A stretch of 64,000 nt of DNA from CAWJPY01 sp963844865 (GCA_963844865.1 CAWJPY010000014.1:1-64000); one strand, 5' to 3'. Shown: positions 32,451 through 43,366, counted from the first letter of the stretch. Numbers and translations: made by a program. Notes: generated from the letters alone by a model not told the origin.

Positions 32451-33982
32451 TACTCCCACTCGATGGTGCCGGGTGGTTTCGAGGTCACGTCGTAGACGAC
32501 GCGGTTGATCCCGGCGACCTCGTTGACGATCCGGCGCGCGATCCGATCCAGCACCTCCGGAGGGAAGCGGTACCAGTCCGCGGTCATGAAGTCGTTGGTT
32601 GTGACCGCCCGGACGGCGAGCACCTCCTCGTAGGTGCGCTGGTCCCCCATGACGCCCACCGTGCGCACCGGCAGCAGCACGCACAGGGCCTGGGAGATCT
32701 CGTCGTACAGCCCCGCAGCGCGGATCTCGCCCATGGCGATGGCGTCTGCCTCCTGCAACGTCTGCACACGAGCGGGGCTCACGGGGCCGAGGATGCGGAC
32801 CGCCAGGCCGGGCCCCGGGAAGGGGTGCCGCCAGACGAACTCGTGGGCCAGCCCCAGCTCTTCACCCACGCGTCGTACTTCGTCCTTGAACAGGTCACGA
32901 AGGGGCTCCACGAGCTCCAGGCCGAGACGGTCGGGGAGGCCGCCCACGTTGTGATGGGTCTTGATCACCGCCGCCGTCCCGCGCACTCCCGAGGACTCGA
33001 TCACGTCGGGGTAGAGGGTGCCCTGGGCAAGGTAGCGCGCGCCGGGGATGGTCGCCGCCTCGGACTCGAAGACTTCCACGAACTCCCGCCCGATGATGCG
33101 CCGTTTCTCCTCCGGGTCGGAGACGCCGGCCAGCCCGGCCAGGAAGCGCTCCGTCGCGTCCACGTGCCGCAGCGGCACGCCGATCGAGCGGAACCGCTCC
33201 CCGACCTCGAGCGCCTCGTCCTTGCGCAGCAGACCGGTGTCCACGAAGATCGGTGCGAGGCGGTCGCCGATCGCCTCACGGAGCAGCAGCGCGGTTACCG
33301 TGGAGTCGACGCCCCCCGAGACCCCGCACACGACGCGTCCCTCGGCCAGCCGCTCCTTCAGCGCCCCCACCATCTCCTGGTGGATCGTGGCCACCTGCCA
33401 GTCGCGAGCGGCCCCCGCGAGGTCGAGGAAGGCCTCGAGCATCGCCTCGCCATGGGGAGTGTGCCGCACCTCGGGGTGGAACTGGAGCCCGACCATCTTC
33501 CGCTCGGGAGCGGCGATGGCCGCGGCCCGGGTGGTCTCGGTGCGCCCGATGACCTCGAAGCCCTCCGGCAGCCGCTCCACCGAGTCGCCGTGGCTCATCC
33601 ACACCCGCTGTCGCTCCGGCGTGTCCGCCAGCAGCGGGTGGTCGGCACTCTTCACCAACTCCGCCAGCCCGTACTCGCGTCGCCCCGAAGCCCGCACCTC
33701 CCCACCCAGCATGTGGGCCATGAGGTGCATGCCGTAGCAGATGCCGAGCACGGGCACCCCGAGGGAGAAGACGGCGGGATCGGGGGCGATGGCGCCCTCC
33801 TCGAAGACGCTGGCGGGCCCTCCGGAGAGGACCACCGCGATGGGTGCGAGGTCGCGGATGCGGGCCCCGGGCAGGTCTCCTCGCTCGATCACCGACTTGA
33901 CCCCCAGCTCGCGGAAACGGCGGGTGATGAGCTGGGTGTACTGGGATCCAAAATCGAGAATAAGTATGGTTTCGTGGCGCAT
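32450..33982 (-). CDS. guaA: GMP synthase (glutamine-hydrolysing)
   Basis: 510-aa GuaA converting XMP to GMP with glutamine as ammonia donor. The class I amidotransferase domain has LILDFGSQYTQLI, the catalytic cysteine in VLGICYGMHLMAH and the His/Glu pair in GLQFHPEVRHT. The ATP-pyrophosphatase domain has the SGGVDST P-loop, and the C-terminal dimerisation domain has RHPFPGPGLAVRILG and ends TSKPPGTIEWE. All domains are intact. A TATGCT -10 lies 26 nt upstream on the minus strand. Array 3 directly follows the stop. Confidence 0.97.
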   Translation of the reverse strand: MRHETILILDFGSQYTQLITRRFRELGVKSVIERGDLPGARIRDLAPIAVVLSGGPASVFEEGAIAPDPAVFSLGVPVLGICYGMHLMAHMLGGEVRASGRREYGLAELVKSADHPLLADTPERQRVWMSHGDSVERLPEGFEVIGRTETTRAAAIAAPERKMVGLQFHPEVRHTPHGEAMLEAFLDLAGAARDWQVATIHQEMVGALKERLAEGRVVCGVSGGVDSTVTALLLREAIGDRLAPIFVDTGLLRKDEALEVGERFRSIGVPLRHVDATERFLAGLAGVSDPEEKRRIIGREFVEVFESEAATIPGARYLAQGTLYPDVIESSGVRGTAAVIKTHHNVGGLPDRLGLELVEPLRDLFKDEVRRVGEELGLAHEFVWRHPFPGPGLAVRILGPVSPARVQTLQEADAIAMGEIRAAGLYDEISQALCVLLPVRTVGVMGDQRTYEEVLAVRAVTTNDFMTADWYRFPPEVLDRIARRIVNEVAGINRVVYDVTSKPPGTIEWE

Positions 33983-34057
33983 GGGACCCCGGCTCCGACC
34001 TGGCCGGCAGCATAGCAGAGTCCCCGCCCACCACCTCCCTTCCCTTCACCCTCCCAG

Positions 34058-34085
34058 TTGACGAGGGTCGAAACCCTGCTAGCAT
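34058..34085 (+). promoter_or_regulatory. Promoter of the nuo operon
   Basis: TTGACG (34058-34063), a 16-nt spacer and TAGCAT (34080-34085). Transcription would start near 34092, inside the Rex-like operator, giving a leader of about 30 nt before nuoA. Confidence 0.55.
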
Positions 34086-34090
34086 GCCGT

Positions 34091-34108
34091 TTGTGAAATT
34101 GGCCACAT
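34091..34108 (+). promoter_or_regulatory. Rex-like operator over the nuo transcription start
   Basis: TTGTGAAATTGGCCACAT. The left half matches the Rex consensus TTGTGAAnnnnTTCACAA exactly through TTGTGAAAT; the right half CCACAT matches TCACAA at four of six positions. It lies 6-23 nt after the -10, where bound Rex would block initiation. The rex gene is last in this operon. Confidence 0.55.
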
Positions 34109-34120
34109 GGGGGCGTTGGA

Positions 34121-34531
34121 ATGGCCGAGCAGTTCCTCCCAGTTCTGATCACCCTCCTGCTCGCGGTGACGACCGCCGTGATCCTGCTCGGATTGGCCGC
34201 GCTGCTGGCCACCCGCTCCCGGCAGAAGACCCCGGGCGGCCGCTCCCCCTACGAGTCGGGCGTCCCCCTGCTGGATGAGGCGCACAAGCGCATCCCGGTG
34301 AAGTTCTACCTGGTGGCCCTGGTCTTCGTCGTCCTCGACGTGGAGGTGGCCTTCCTCTACCCGTGGGCGGTCACCTACCGGTCGCTGCTCGCCACCCACT
34401 CCACCACCGTGCTCTGGGACATGCTCGCGTTCATGGCCCTCCTCGTCATGGCCTATGTCTACCTGTGGCGCACCGGCGTGTTCGACTGGGGACGGCGCAA
34501 GCAGTTCGTCTCGCGGGGAGGTGACCGGTGA
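34121..34531 (+). CDS. nuoA: NADH-quinone oxidoreductase subunit A
   Basis: 136-aa membrane subunit with three helices. The conserved loop is YESGVPLLDEAHKRIPVKFYLVALVFVVLDVEVAFLYPWA, where the E/D-rich segment near helix 1-2 lies beside the quinone site. It heads the operon. The next gene is nuoE rather than nuoB, joined by a 4-nt GTGA overlap, so the missing BCD block is not a ragged recent deletion. Confidence 0.94.
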   Translation: MAEQFLPVLITLLLAVTTAVILLGLAALLATRSRQKTPGGRSPYESGVPLLDEAHKRIPVKFYLVALVFVVLDVEVAFLYPWAVTYRSLLATHSTTVLWDMLAFMALLVMAYVYLWRTGVFDWGRRKQFVSRGGDR

Positions 34532-35049
34532 TCCCGTCGACCCCTCCCCTCACCGTCGCCCCGTCCTCGGAGCTCACGGAGGTGGTCTTCGACGACGAGA
34601 TGGAGCAGGCCGTGACGGCTCTCCTGGCGCGGTACCCCACGACCCAGGCCGCCCTCCTCCCCCTGCTCTGGCTCTGCCAGGACCGATGGGGGTGGATCTC
34701 TCCAGGTGTCATGGAGGCGGTGGCCGGACGACTCGCCCTCGCGCCGGCCTACGTGGAGGGTGTGGTCACCTTCTACACCATGTACCAGCGCCAACCGCCC
34801 GGACGGTACCTGCTCCAGGTCTGCACCACCCTGTCCTGCCAGCTCTGCGGGACCGGCGCGCTCGTCGAGCACCTCAAGGAGAAGCTGGGCATCGACTTCG
34901 GTCAGACCACCACCGACGGCCGCTTCACGCTCCTGGACGTCCAGTGCCTGGGCGCGTGCGGAGAGGGGCCGGTCATCCAGATCAACAACGACTACTACAC
35001 CCGCCTCGACATCCAGCAGCTCGACCAGCTGCTCGACCGTCTGGAGTAA
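34528..35049 (+). CDS. nuoE: NADH-quinone oxidoreductase subunit E
   Basis: 173-aa thioredoxin-fold subunit carrying the N1a 2Fe-2S cluster. Ligands are in CTTLSCQLCG and CLGACGEGP. N-terminal helices (about 20-75) have RYPTTQAALLPLLWLCQDRWG. It works with NuoF in the NADH-oxidising module. GTG 34528 has GGGGAGGTGACC upstream and overlaps nuoA. Confidence 0.95.
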   Translation: MIPSTPPLTVAPSSELTEVVFDDEMEQAVTALLARYPTTQAALLPLLWLCQDRWGWISPGVMEAVAGRLALAPAYVEGVVTFYTMYQRQPPGRYLLQVCTTLSCQLCGTGALVEHLKEKLGIDFGQTTTDGRFTLLDVQCLGACGEGPVIQINNDYYTRLDIQQLDQLLDRLE

Positions 35050-35055
35050 CGGAAG

Positions 35056-36369
<1,314 letters not shown>

Positions 36370-36378
36370 GAGCGCATC

Positions 36379-37968
36379 GTGTTGAAGCTCACCATCGACG
36401 GCAACGAGGTCGAGGTCGCCGAGGGCACCAATCTCGTCGAGGCCGCCGCTCTGGCGGGGGTCGAGATCCCCACCTACTGCTACCACCCTGGTCTGACCGT
36501 GGTCGGCCAGTGCCGCATCTGCTTCGTGGAGGTGGAGGGCATGCCGCGGCTGGTGACCGCCTGCTCTACCGTGGCTCAGGACGGGATGCTCGTGCACACC
36601 GATTCCGAGCGCGTCCGCGACGCCCGCGCGGCGGTCATGGAGTTCCTGCTCGCCAACCACCCCCTGGACTGCCCGGTGTGCGACCAGGCCGGGGAGTGCT
36701 ACCTCCAGGACTACTCGGTGGAGCACGGCCTCGACAGCACCCACATGGTGGACGTCCGGCGCACCTTCCCGGGGCTGGAGCGGCGCATGATCGGGCCCCA
36801 CGTGGTCCAGAACCAGAACCGCTGCATCCACTGCACCCGCTGCGTCCGCTTCACCCGCGAGGTCTCGGAGACCAACGACCTCACCATGAAGTCCCGGGGC
36901 AACCACTCCTACATCGACACCTTCGACGGTGGCCCCTACGACAACCCGTGGTCCGCCTGCGCCGCCGACGTCTGCCCGGTGGGGGCCCTGACCGTCAAGG
37001 AGTTCCGCTTCCGGGCACGGGTCTGGCACCTGGACGAGACGGACTCCGTGTGCCCCGGATGCAGCATCGGCTGCAACATCGAGATCGGCCATCTCAACGA
37101 GGTGGTGCACCGGTTCGTGCCCCGCGCCAACCCCCACGTGAACGGCTGGTGGATGTGCGACTACGGGCGCTTCCTGGCCGAGGGCCTCAACGAGCGCGAC
37201 CTCGACCGGCCCCAGGCGCGCGGCTCGGCGCCCTCTGAGGAACCAAGCTGGGCGCAGGCGATCGACAGGCTCGCGAGCTTCATCCAGGCCTCTCCTCCAC
37301 CGCGGGTCGTCGCCTCCGCGAACCTCTCCAACGAGGCCCTCTTCCTCGTGCGGCAGGTGCTGCGGGACCACGCTGGCCTCCAGGTCGTGGTCCCGGTCGA
37401 GCGGGGCGAAGAGCGCAAGATGAAGAATGGTCGCAACGAGTGGGTGCCCAATGTGGACGCCCACCCGAACAGTACCGGCGCCCGTCTGCTGGGGTTCGAC
37501 ATGGTGGACGGCGCGGGGCTGGAGCGCTTCGCGACCGCCGACGATGCGCCGCTCCTCATCCTCGACAATCGCGCCCACCCCTGGCTGGTGTCCGAGGCCG
37601 CCGCGACCGCACTGAGCGGCCGCCGTCTGGTGGTCCTCGGGCGCGTCGCGACCAGGCTCACCGAGGTCGCCGAGCTGGTCCTGCCCACGGCCTCGTGGAT
37701 CGAAGCCGACGGGACCTACACGTCCTCCACGGGGCGTGTCCAGCTCGCGCGGCGCGGCTTCGCCCCCCGCGCCCAGGCGCGGCCGACCTGGGAGATCCTC
37801 GACCGCCTCGCGGTTGCCCTGGGACTGCACGACGAACGGGCGACCTCGCCTCGCGAGGTCTTCACCGCCCTGGCCGAGCACGTCCCCGCGTTCGGAGGCA
37901 TGGACTACTACCGGCTGGCCACCGACCCGGGCCTGGCGGTCATGGGGGAGGTGCCCCATGTGGGCTGA
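36379..37968 (+). CDS. nuoG: NADH-quinone oxidoreductase subunit G, compact form
   Basis: 529 aa, short compared with the 700-900 aa of many NuoG proteins. The 2Fe-2S domain (YCYHPGL, CRICFVEVEG), the His-Cys3 cluster (CPVCDQAGECYL), two 4Fe-4S motifs (CIHCTRCVRF, CAADVCPVGAL) and CPGCSIGCN for N7-type coordination are all present. The molybdopterin-oxidoreductase-like part is reduced to about 300 residues, retaining LVLPTASWIEADGTYTSSTGRVQ. The electron path from F is preserved; the missing part is structural in the family. nuoH starts within the last codons. Confidence 0.92.
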   Translation: MLKLTIDGNEVEVAEGTNLVEAAALAGVEIPTYCYHPGLTVVGQCRICFVEVEGMPRLVTACSTVAQDGMLVHTDSERVRDARAAVMEFLLANHPLDCPVCDQAGECYLQDYSVEHGLDSTHMVDVRRTFPGLERRMIGPHVVQNQNRCIHCTRCVRFTREVSETNDLTMKSRGNHSYIDTFDGGPYDNPWSACAADVCPVGALTVKEFRFRARVWHLDETDSVCPGCSIGCNIEIGHLNEVVHRFVPRANPHVNGWWMCDYGRFLAEGLNERDLDRPQARGSAPSEEPSWAQAIDRLASFIQASPPPRVVASANLSNEALFLVRQVLRDHAGLQVVVPVERGEERKMKNGRNEWVPNVDAHPNSTGARLLGFDMVDGAGLERFATADDAPLLILDNRAHPWLVSEAAATALSGRRLVVLGRVATRLTEVAELVLPTASWIEADGTYTSSTGRVQLARRGFAPRAQARPTWEILDRLAVALGLHDERATSPREVFTALAEHVPAFGGMDYYRLATDPGLAVMGEVPHVG

Positions 37969-39010
37969 GGTGGCGCTCATCCTCGTCAAGCTGGCCATCG
38001 GGCTCGCCGTGCTGCTGACCACGGTGCCCATCATGGTCTGGGTGGAGCGCCGAGCCTCGGCTCTCATGCAGGACCGTCTCGGACCCAACCGGGTCGGTCC
38101 CTACGGTCTCCTGCAGCCCGTGGTGGACGCCGTCAAGCTCATCACCAAGGAGAACCTGATCCCGGGCAACGTGAACCGCTTCCTCTACCTCCTCGCGCCG
38201 GTGGTCGCCCTCGCCGTGGCCCTGAGCACCTTCATCGCCGTGCCCGTGGGGCACGACTCGGGGCTCACGCTCTTCGGCTACCCCATCCAGGGCTTCATCG
38301 TCGCACCCCACCTGAACATCGGCATCCTCTACATCTTCGCCATCGCCTCCCTGGGGGTCTACGCCACGGTCCTCGCCGGCTGGTCCTCGAACAACAAGTA
38401 CTCCCTGTACGGTGGGATCCGCGCCTCGGCCCAGACCATCTCCTACGAGCTGGCCATGACCATCTCCGTGGTGGGCGTGCTCATGACCGCCGGCTCACTG
38501 GACTTGGGGACGGTCGTCACCTCCCAGACCGGGACCTGGCTCTCCGTCCTGCCGCGGTGGAACGTGGTCCCCCAGCTCCTCGGCGCCATCACCTTCATGG
38601 TCGCCGCCTTCGCCGAGACCAACCGCCTGCCCTTCGACCTCCCGGAAGCCGAGGCGGAGCTGGTGGCGGGGTACATGACCGAGTACTCCTCCATGAAGTA
38701 CGCCGCCTTCTTCATGGGCGAGTACGTGCACATGACGGTGTCCGCGGCCCTCATCACGGTCCTCTTCTTCGGCGGGTGGACCCTGCCCTGGATCGACGTC
38801 GGGTTCACCGGCTGGGGCGGGGCCATCGCATCCATCGCGATCTTCTCGGCCAAGGTGGCCTTCTTCCTGTTCTTCTTCGTCTGGGTGCGGTGGACGCTGC
38901 CGCGCTTCCGTTTCGATCAGCTCATGGCCCTGGGGTGGAAGGTGATGGTGCCGTTGTCGGTGCTCAACTTCCTGTGGGTCGGCGCCGCCATGGCCGCCGG
39001 GATCCTGTAG
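37958..39010 (+). CDS. nuoH: NADH-quinone oxidoreductase subunit H
   Basis: 350-aa membrane subunit linking the quinone chamber to the proton channels. Eight or nine helices; signature stretches VWVERRASALMQDRLGPNRVGP, DAVKLITKE, AETNRLPFDLPEAEAELVAGY and EYVHMT. ATG 37958 overlaps nuoG by 11 nt. The next gene is nuoJ; nuoI, usually between them, is absent. Confidence 0.96.
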   Translation: MWAEVALILVKLAIGLAVLLTTVPIMVWVERRASALMQDRLGPNRVGPYGLLQPVVDAVKLITKENLIPGNVNRFLYLLAPVVALAVALSTFIAVPVGHDSGLTLFGYPIQGFIVAPHLNIGILYIFAIASLGVYATVLAGWSSNNKYSLYGGIRASAQTISYELAMTISVVGVLMTAGSLDLGTVVTSQTGTWLSVLPRWNVVPQLLGAITFMVAAFAETNRLPFDLPEAEAELVAGYMTEYSSMKYAAFFMGEYVHMTVSAALITVLFFGGWTLPWIDVGFTGWGGAIASIAIFSAKVAFFLFFFVWVRWTLPRFRFDQLMALGWKVMVPLSVLNFLWVGAAMAAGIL

Positions 39011-39018
39011 GGGGGGAG

Positions 39019-39522
39019 ATGGTCACGCCCTTGTTCCTCGCCGCCGCCGTGGTCGCGGTGATGTTCTCGATCTTCGCGATCTCGCTCCGCAACCCGGTCT
39101 ACAACGTGCTGTCCCTGGTGGTGGTCTTCTTCGCCATGGCGGCCATCTTCGCCCTCCTGGGCATGGACTTCCTGGCCGCCATCCAGATCATCGTCTACTC
39201 CGGCGCCATCCTGGTCCTGTTCCTGTTCGTGATCATGCTCCTCAACATCCGTCGAGGTGATCGCCTGGGCAGTGGGCGCCGGCTGCAGGCGCTGTTCGGC
39301 GCCCTGACCGCCATCGGCCTGGGGACGCTTCTGGTGTGGGCCGCGTCGCGACTGGCGCCCACCGGAGGCGCCTCGCTCCCGGGAGCGGTCGAGACCGGGA
39401 CCGTCGTGCCCATCGGCAGGGCGCTCCTGACCACCCACCTCTTCGCCTTCGAGCTCATTACCCTGCTCCTGGTGGCCGCGATCGTGGGCGCCGTCTACCT
39501 GGCGCGCAGGGAGAGCCAATGA
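39019..39522 (+). CDS. nuoJ: NADH-quinone oxidoreductase subunit J
   Basis: 167-aa five-helix subunit containing the pi-bulge helix IQIIVYSGAILVLFLFVIMLLN. ATG 39019 sits after a GGGGGGAG ribosome site, 8 nt after the nuoH stop. The nuoK ATG overlaps its TGA. Confidence 0.94.
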   Translation: MVTPLFLAAAVVAVMFSIFAISLRNPVYNVLSLVVVFFAMAAIFALLGMDFLAAIQIIVYSGAILVLFLFVIMLLNIRRGDRLGSGRRLQALFGALTAIGLGTLLVWAASRLAPTGGASLPGAVETGTVVPIGRALLTTHLFAFELITLLLVAAIVGAVYLARRESQ

Positions 39523-39857
39523 ACGTCATCCCCATCTCCCACAACGCCGTGCTCGCCCTTTCCGGCGTGCTCTTCGCCATCGGCACCCTCGGCGTGCTGC
39601 TGCGGCGCAACGGCATCGCCATCTTCCTGTCGGTGGAGATCATGCTCAACTCCGCGAACCTCGCCTTCGTGGCCTTCGCCGCCTCCTTCGCCGCCGATCC
39701 CACCCATGCGACGGCGGCCCTGGCGGGGCAGCTCTTCGTCTTCTTCGTGATCGGCGTCGCCGCCGCCGAGGCCGCCGTCGGCCTGGCACTCTTCATCGCT
39801 CTCTATCGTCTCCGGGAGTCCATCGATGTCGACCGGGTCAACATCATGCGCTGGTAG
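39519..39857 (+). CDS. nuoK: NADH-quinone oxidoreductase subunit K
   Basis: 112-aa three-helix subunit. The two buried glutamates of the proton channel are in FLSVEIMLNSANLAFV and GVAAAEAAVGLALFIALYR. It overlaps nuoJ by 4 nt and precedes nuoL by 9 nt. Confidence 0.95.
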   Translation: MNVIPISHNAVLALSGVLFAIGTLGVLLRRNGIAIFLSVEIMLNSANLAFVAFAASFAADPTHATAALAGQLFVFFVIGVAAAEAAVGLALFIALYRLRESIDVDRVNIMRW

Positions 39858-39866
39858 GAGGGGAAC

Positions 39867-41843
39867 ATGCTGGGCTCTCTGTGGCTGATCCCCGTCCTCT
39901 GCCTCGCCGGCGCCGTGGTCAATCTCGGCCTCGGCGTGCTCGGGGCCCGCAAGCGCTGGACCACCGCGGTGGGAGTGGGCTCCGTGGGCGTGGCCACCCT
40001 GCTCGCCTACGCCGCCCTCGCTCAGTACGTCCAGCAGCCGCAGACGGCTCTGGTGGAGACCTACTTCACCTGGATCGCCGCCGGGCGCTTCCTCGTCAAC
40101 GCCTCCTTCCAGCTCGACCCGCTGTCGGCGGTGATGGTGGCGTTCGTGACCTTCGTGGGCTTCCTGATCCACCTGTACTCCGTGGGCTACATGCACTCGG
40201 AGTCGGACCGCGCCTACGCCCGGTACTTCGCCTACCTGAACCTGTTCATGTTCGCCATGCTGACCCTGGTGCTGGGCTCCAACCTGCCGGTCCTGTTCGT
40301 GGGCTGGGAGGGCGTGGGGCTGTGCTCGTACCTCCTCATCGGCTTCTACTTCGATAAGGAGTGGTGCGCGTCGGCCGGCAAGAAGGCGTTCATCGTCAAC
40401 CGTATTGGTGACTTCGGCTTCCTGCTCGCGATGTTCGCGTGCTTTGCCACCTTCGGATCCACCGAGTTTCAGGCCATGTTCCCGGCCGCGGCGGCCCACC
40501 CCGAGCAGTACATGGGGGCGGCCACGGTGATCGCCCTGCTGCTCTTCGTGGGAGCGGTGGGCAAGTCGGCCCAGATCCCGCTCTATGTCTGGCTGCCCGA
40601 CGCCATGGCGGGCCCGACCCCGGTGTCGGCCCTCATCCACGCCGCGACCATGGTCACGGCGGGGGTGTACATGGTGGCGCGGTGCAACGTGTTCTTCCGG
40701 CTCAGCCCCACGGCCATGCTGGTGGTGGCGCTCGTGGGCGGGGTGACGGCGGTGTTCGCGGCGACCATCGGTCTGGTGCAGAACGACATCAAGAAGGTGC
40801 TGGCCTACTCCACGGTGTCCCAGCTCGGGTACATGTTCCTGGGGGCGGGGGTGGGGGCCTTCGTGGCGGCCATCTTCCACGTGGTGACCCACGCCTTCTT
40901 CAAGGCCTGCCTGTTCCTCGGCTCGGGGTCGGTGATCCACGCCTGCGGGGGCGAGCAGGACATGCGCAAGATGGGCGGGCTGAAGAAGGTGATGCCCACC
41001 ACCTACTGGACGTTCCTGATGGCGACCATCGCCATCGCCGGCATCTTCCCGTTCGCGGGCTTCTTCTCCAAGGACAAGATCCTGGCCGCCACCTTCGCCG
41101 CGGCCTACGGCGACCTCAACGGCTTCGGGACGGTGATCTCGGTGCTGTGGGTGCTGGGGCTGGGGGGCGCGTTCCTCACCGCCTTCTACATGTTCCGGCT
41201 GGTGTACATGACCTTCCACGGGGAGTTCCGGGGCTCAGAGGAGGCGAAGCACCACCTGCACGAGTCGCCGTGGACCATGACGCTGCCCCTGATCGTGCTG
41301 GGGTCGCTGTCCGTCGTCGGCGGCTTCATGGGCTTCCCCGGCGAGCTCGCCGGCCATCCGGAGCTGAACGGTATCGAGCGCTTCCTGGATCCCATCCTGC
41401 TGCCCATCCACCACGGGGCGGAGGCCGCGGAGCACGCCGTGCACCACGTGCCCCTGTCCCTGGAGCTGGGACTGATCGCCCTCTCCCTGGTGGTGGCCGG
41501 CTCCGGGATCTGGGTGGCGGCGCGCTTCTACCACGGCGTCCATCCCTTCGAGCGGGCGCGCCGTCTCGCCGAACGCTTCCCCCTCGCCTACCGCCTGCTC
41601 CTCAACAAGTACTGGGTGGACGAGCTCTATGACGCAACCATCGTCCGTCCGCTACACAGCCTGTGCGTCTTTTCGTGGAAGGTTGTCGACGTGCTCCTCA
41701 TCGACACCCTGGTGGTGAACGGCTCCGCCTTCGCCACCGAGCTCAGCGGCGACTTCCTGCGCTTTCTCCAGACCGGCAACGTCCGCAACTACGCCCTGTC
41801 GGTGGCCCTGGGCATTCTGGTCCTGGCGGCGATCCTGTGGTAG
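39867..41843 (+). CDS. nuoL: NADH-quinone oxidoreductase subunit L
   Basis: 658-aa antiporter-like proton pump with the long lateral helix at its C-terminus. Key motifs: FVGWEGVGLCSYLLIGFYF (TM5 Glu), GKSAQIPLYVWLPDAMAGPTPVSALIHAATMVTAGVYM (TM7-8, Lys and His), and DIKKVLAYSTVSQLGYMFLG. Normal length for the family. Confidence 0.96.
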   Translation: MLGSLWLIPVLCLAGAVVNLGLGVLGARKRWTTAVGVGSVGVATLLAYAALAQYVQQPQTALVETYFTWIAAGRFLVNASFQLDPLSAVMVAFVTFVGFLIHLYSVGYMHSESDRAYARYFAYLNLFMFAMLTLVLGSNLPVLFVGWEGVGLCSYLLIGFYFDKEWCASAGKKAFIVNRIGDFGFLLAMFACFATFGSTEFQAMFPAAAAHPEQYMGAATVIALLLFVGAVGKSAQIPLYVWLPDAMAGPTPVSALIHAATMVTAGVYMVARCNVFFRLSPTAMLVVALVGGVTAVFAATIGLVQNDIKKVLAYSTVSQLGYMFLGAGVGAFVAAIFHVVTHAFFKACLFLGSGSVIHACGGEQDMRKMGGLKKVMPTTYWTFLMATIAIAGIFPFAGFFSKDKILAATFAAAYGDLNGFGTVISVLWVLGLGGAFLTAFYMFRLVYMTFHGEFRGSEEAKHHLHESPWTMTLPLIVLGSLSVVGGFMGFPGELAGHPELNGIERFLDPILLPIHHGAEAAEHAVHHVPLSLELGLIALSLVVAGSGIWVAARFYHGVHPFERARRLAERFPLAYRLLLNKYWVDELYDATIVRPLHSLCVFSWKVVDVLLIDTLVVNGSAFATELSGDFLRFLQTGNVRNYALSVALGILVLAAILW

Positions 41844-41855
41844 TCGGAGTCGATC

Positions 41856-43352
41856 GTGTTGGATGAGCACCTCCTGTCCGTCGTGACCCTGGCCCCGGGA
41901 GCCGCGGCCCTGCTGCTGGGCCTGCTCCCCGGCCGCTGGGAGCGGGCGCACCGCTGGCTGGCCTTCGCGGTGTCCCTGGCCGTGTTCGCCCTCTCCCTCC
42001 TGCTCTGGACCGGCTTCGACCCCGATGTGGCCGGCTTCCAGATCGCCACGGAACGGGTCCCCTGGATCCCGCAGTACGGCATCAGCTTCCACCTGGGCAT
42101 CGACGGCATCTCGCTGCTCCTGGTGCTGCTGACCACCCTCCTGGTGCCGGTGGTGATCCTCGCCTCGTGGCGTTCCATCGACCACCACGTGAAGGGCTTC
42201 CACATCTCACTGCTGTTGCTGACCACGGGCATGATCGGCGCGTTCGTGGCGCTCGACCTGTTCCTCTTCTACGTGTTCTGGGAGCTGATGCTCATCCCCA
42301 TGTACTTCATCATCGGGGTGTGGGGAGGGCCGCGACGTATCTACGCCGCCGTCAAGTTCGTCATCTTCACCATGGTGGGCTCCCTGCTCATGCTGGTGGC
42401 CATCCTCTACCTCGCCTACTACCACCACCAGCTCACCGGGCTGTGGAGCTACGACTACCTGGACCTGCTCACCACCGGCCCCCAGCTCCCTCTGGCGGGC
42501 TTCTGGTCGCCCCAGATGCTCGTCTTCGCCGCCTTCGGCCTCGCGTTCGCCATCAAGGTCCCCATGTTCCCGTTCCACACCTGGCTCCCCGACGCTCACG
42601 TGGAGGCGCCCACGGGCGGCTCCATCATCCTCGCCGGGGTCCTCCTGAAGCTCGGGACCTACGGCTTCATCCGCTTCAACCGCGCCCTCTTCCCCCTCGC
42701 CTGGGAGCGGGCGGTGCCGGCGCTCATGGTCCTGGCGGTCATCGGCATCCTGTACGGGGCCTGGGTCGCGCTCGTCCAGCCGGACATCAAGAAGCTGGTC
42801 GCCTACTCCTCCGTGAGCCACCTCGGCTTCGTCATGCTCGGCCTGGCGGCCGGGACCGCCGCGTCGACCTCGGGCGCGGTGCTGCAGATGGTCAACCACG
42901 GGCTCTCCACCGGCGCCCTCTTCCTGCTCGTGGGCGTCATCTACGAGCGGCGCCACACCCGGCTCATCGCCGACTACGGCGGGATCGCATCCGTGGTGCC
43001 CGTCTACACCGGCCTCTTCCTGCTCGTGACCCTGGCCTCCATCGGGTTGCCCGGGTTGAACGGCTTCGTCGGTGAGTTCCTGATCCTGGCCGGCACCTGG
43101 AGCCGGTCGCCGGTGGCGGTGGCTTTCGCCGCCCTGGGCATCATCTTCGGCGCCGTGTACATGCTGTGGATGGTGCAGCGGGTGTTCTGGAACCCGCTCA
43201 CCCAGGAGGCGAACACCACGATCAAGGACATGAGCTTCCGCGAGCTGGTGGCGGTGGCCCCGTTGGTCGTCTTCATCATCTGGATCGGCGTCCATCCCAC
43301 CACCTTTCTCGAACCCATGGAGGCGGCGGTGCGAGCGCTGCTCGCCCGCTGA
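41856..43352 (+). CDS. nuoM: NADH-quinone oxidoreductase subunit M
   Basis: 498-aa antiporter-like pump. Motifs FYVFWELMLIPMYFIIG (Glu of TM5), AIKVPMFPFHTWLPDAHVEAPTGGSI and QPDIKKLVAYSSVSHLGFVMLG are present. GTG 41856 lies 12 nt after nuoL. Confidence 0.96.
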   Translation: MLDEHLLSVVTLAPGAAALLLGLLPGRWERAHRWLAFAVSLAVFALSLLLWTGFDPDVAGFQIATERVPWIPQYGISFHLGIDGISLLLVLLTTLLVPVVILASWRSIDHHVKGFHISLLLLTTGMIGAFVALDLFLFYVFWELMLIPMYFIIGVWGGPRRIYAAVKFVIFTMVGSLLMLVAILYLAYYHHQLTGLWSYDYLDLLTTGPQLPLAGFWSPQMLVFAAFGLAFAIKVPMFPFHTWLPDAHVEAPTGGSIILAGVLLKLGTYGFIRFNRALFPLAWERAVPALMVLAVIGILYGAWVALVQPDIKKLVAYSSVSHLGFVMLGLAAGTAASTSGAVLQMVNHGLSTGALFLLVGVIYERRHTRLIADYGGIASVVPVYTGLFLLVTLASIGLPGLNGFVGEFLILAGTWSRSPVAVAFAALGIIFGAVYMLWMVQRVFWNPLTQEANTTIKDMSFRELVAVAPLVVFIIWIGVHPTTFLEPMEAAVRALLAR

Positions 43353-43366
43353 TCCGAGGAGTGATC

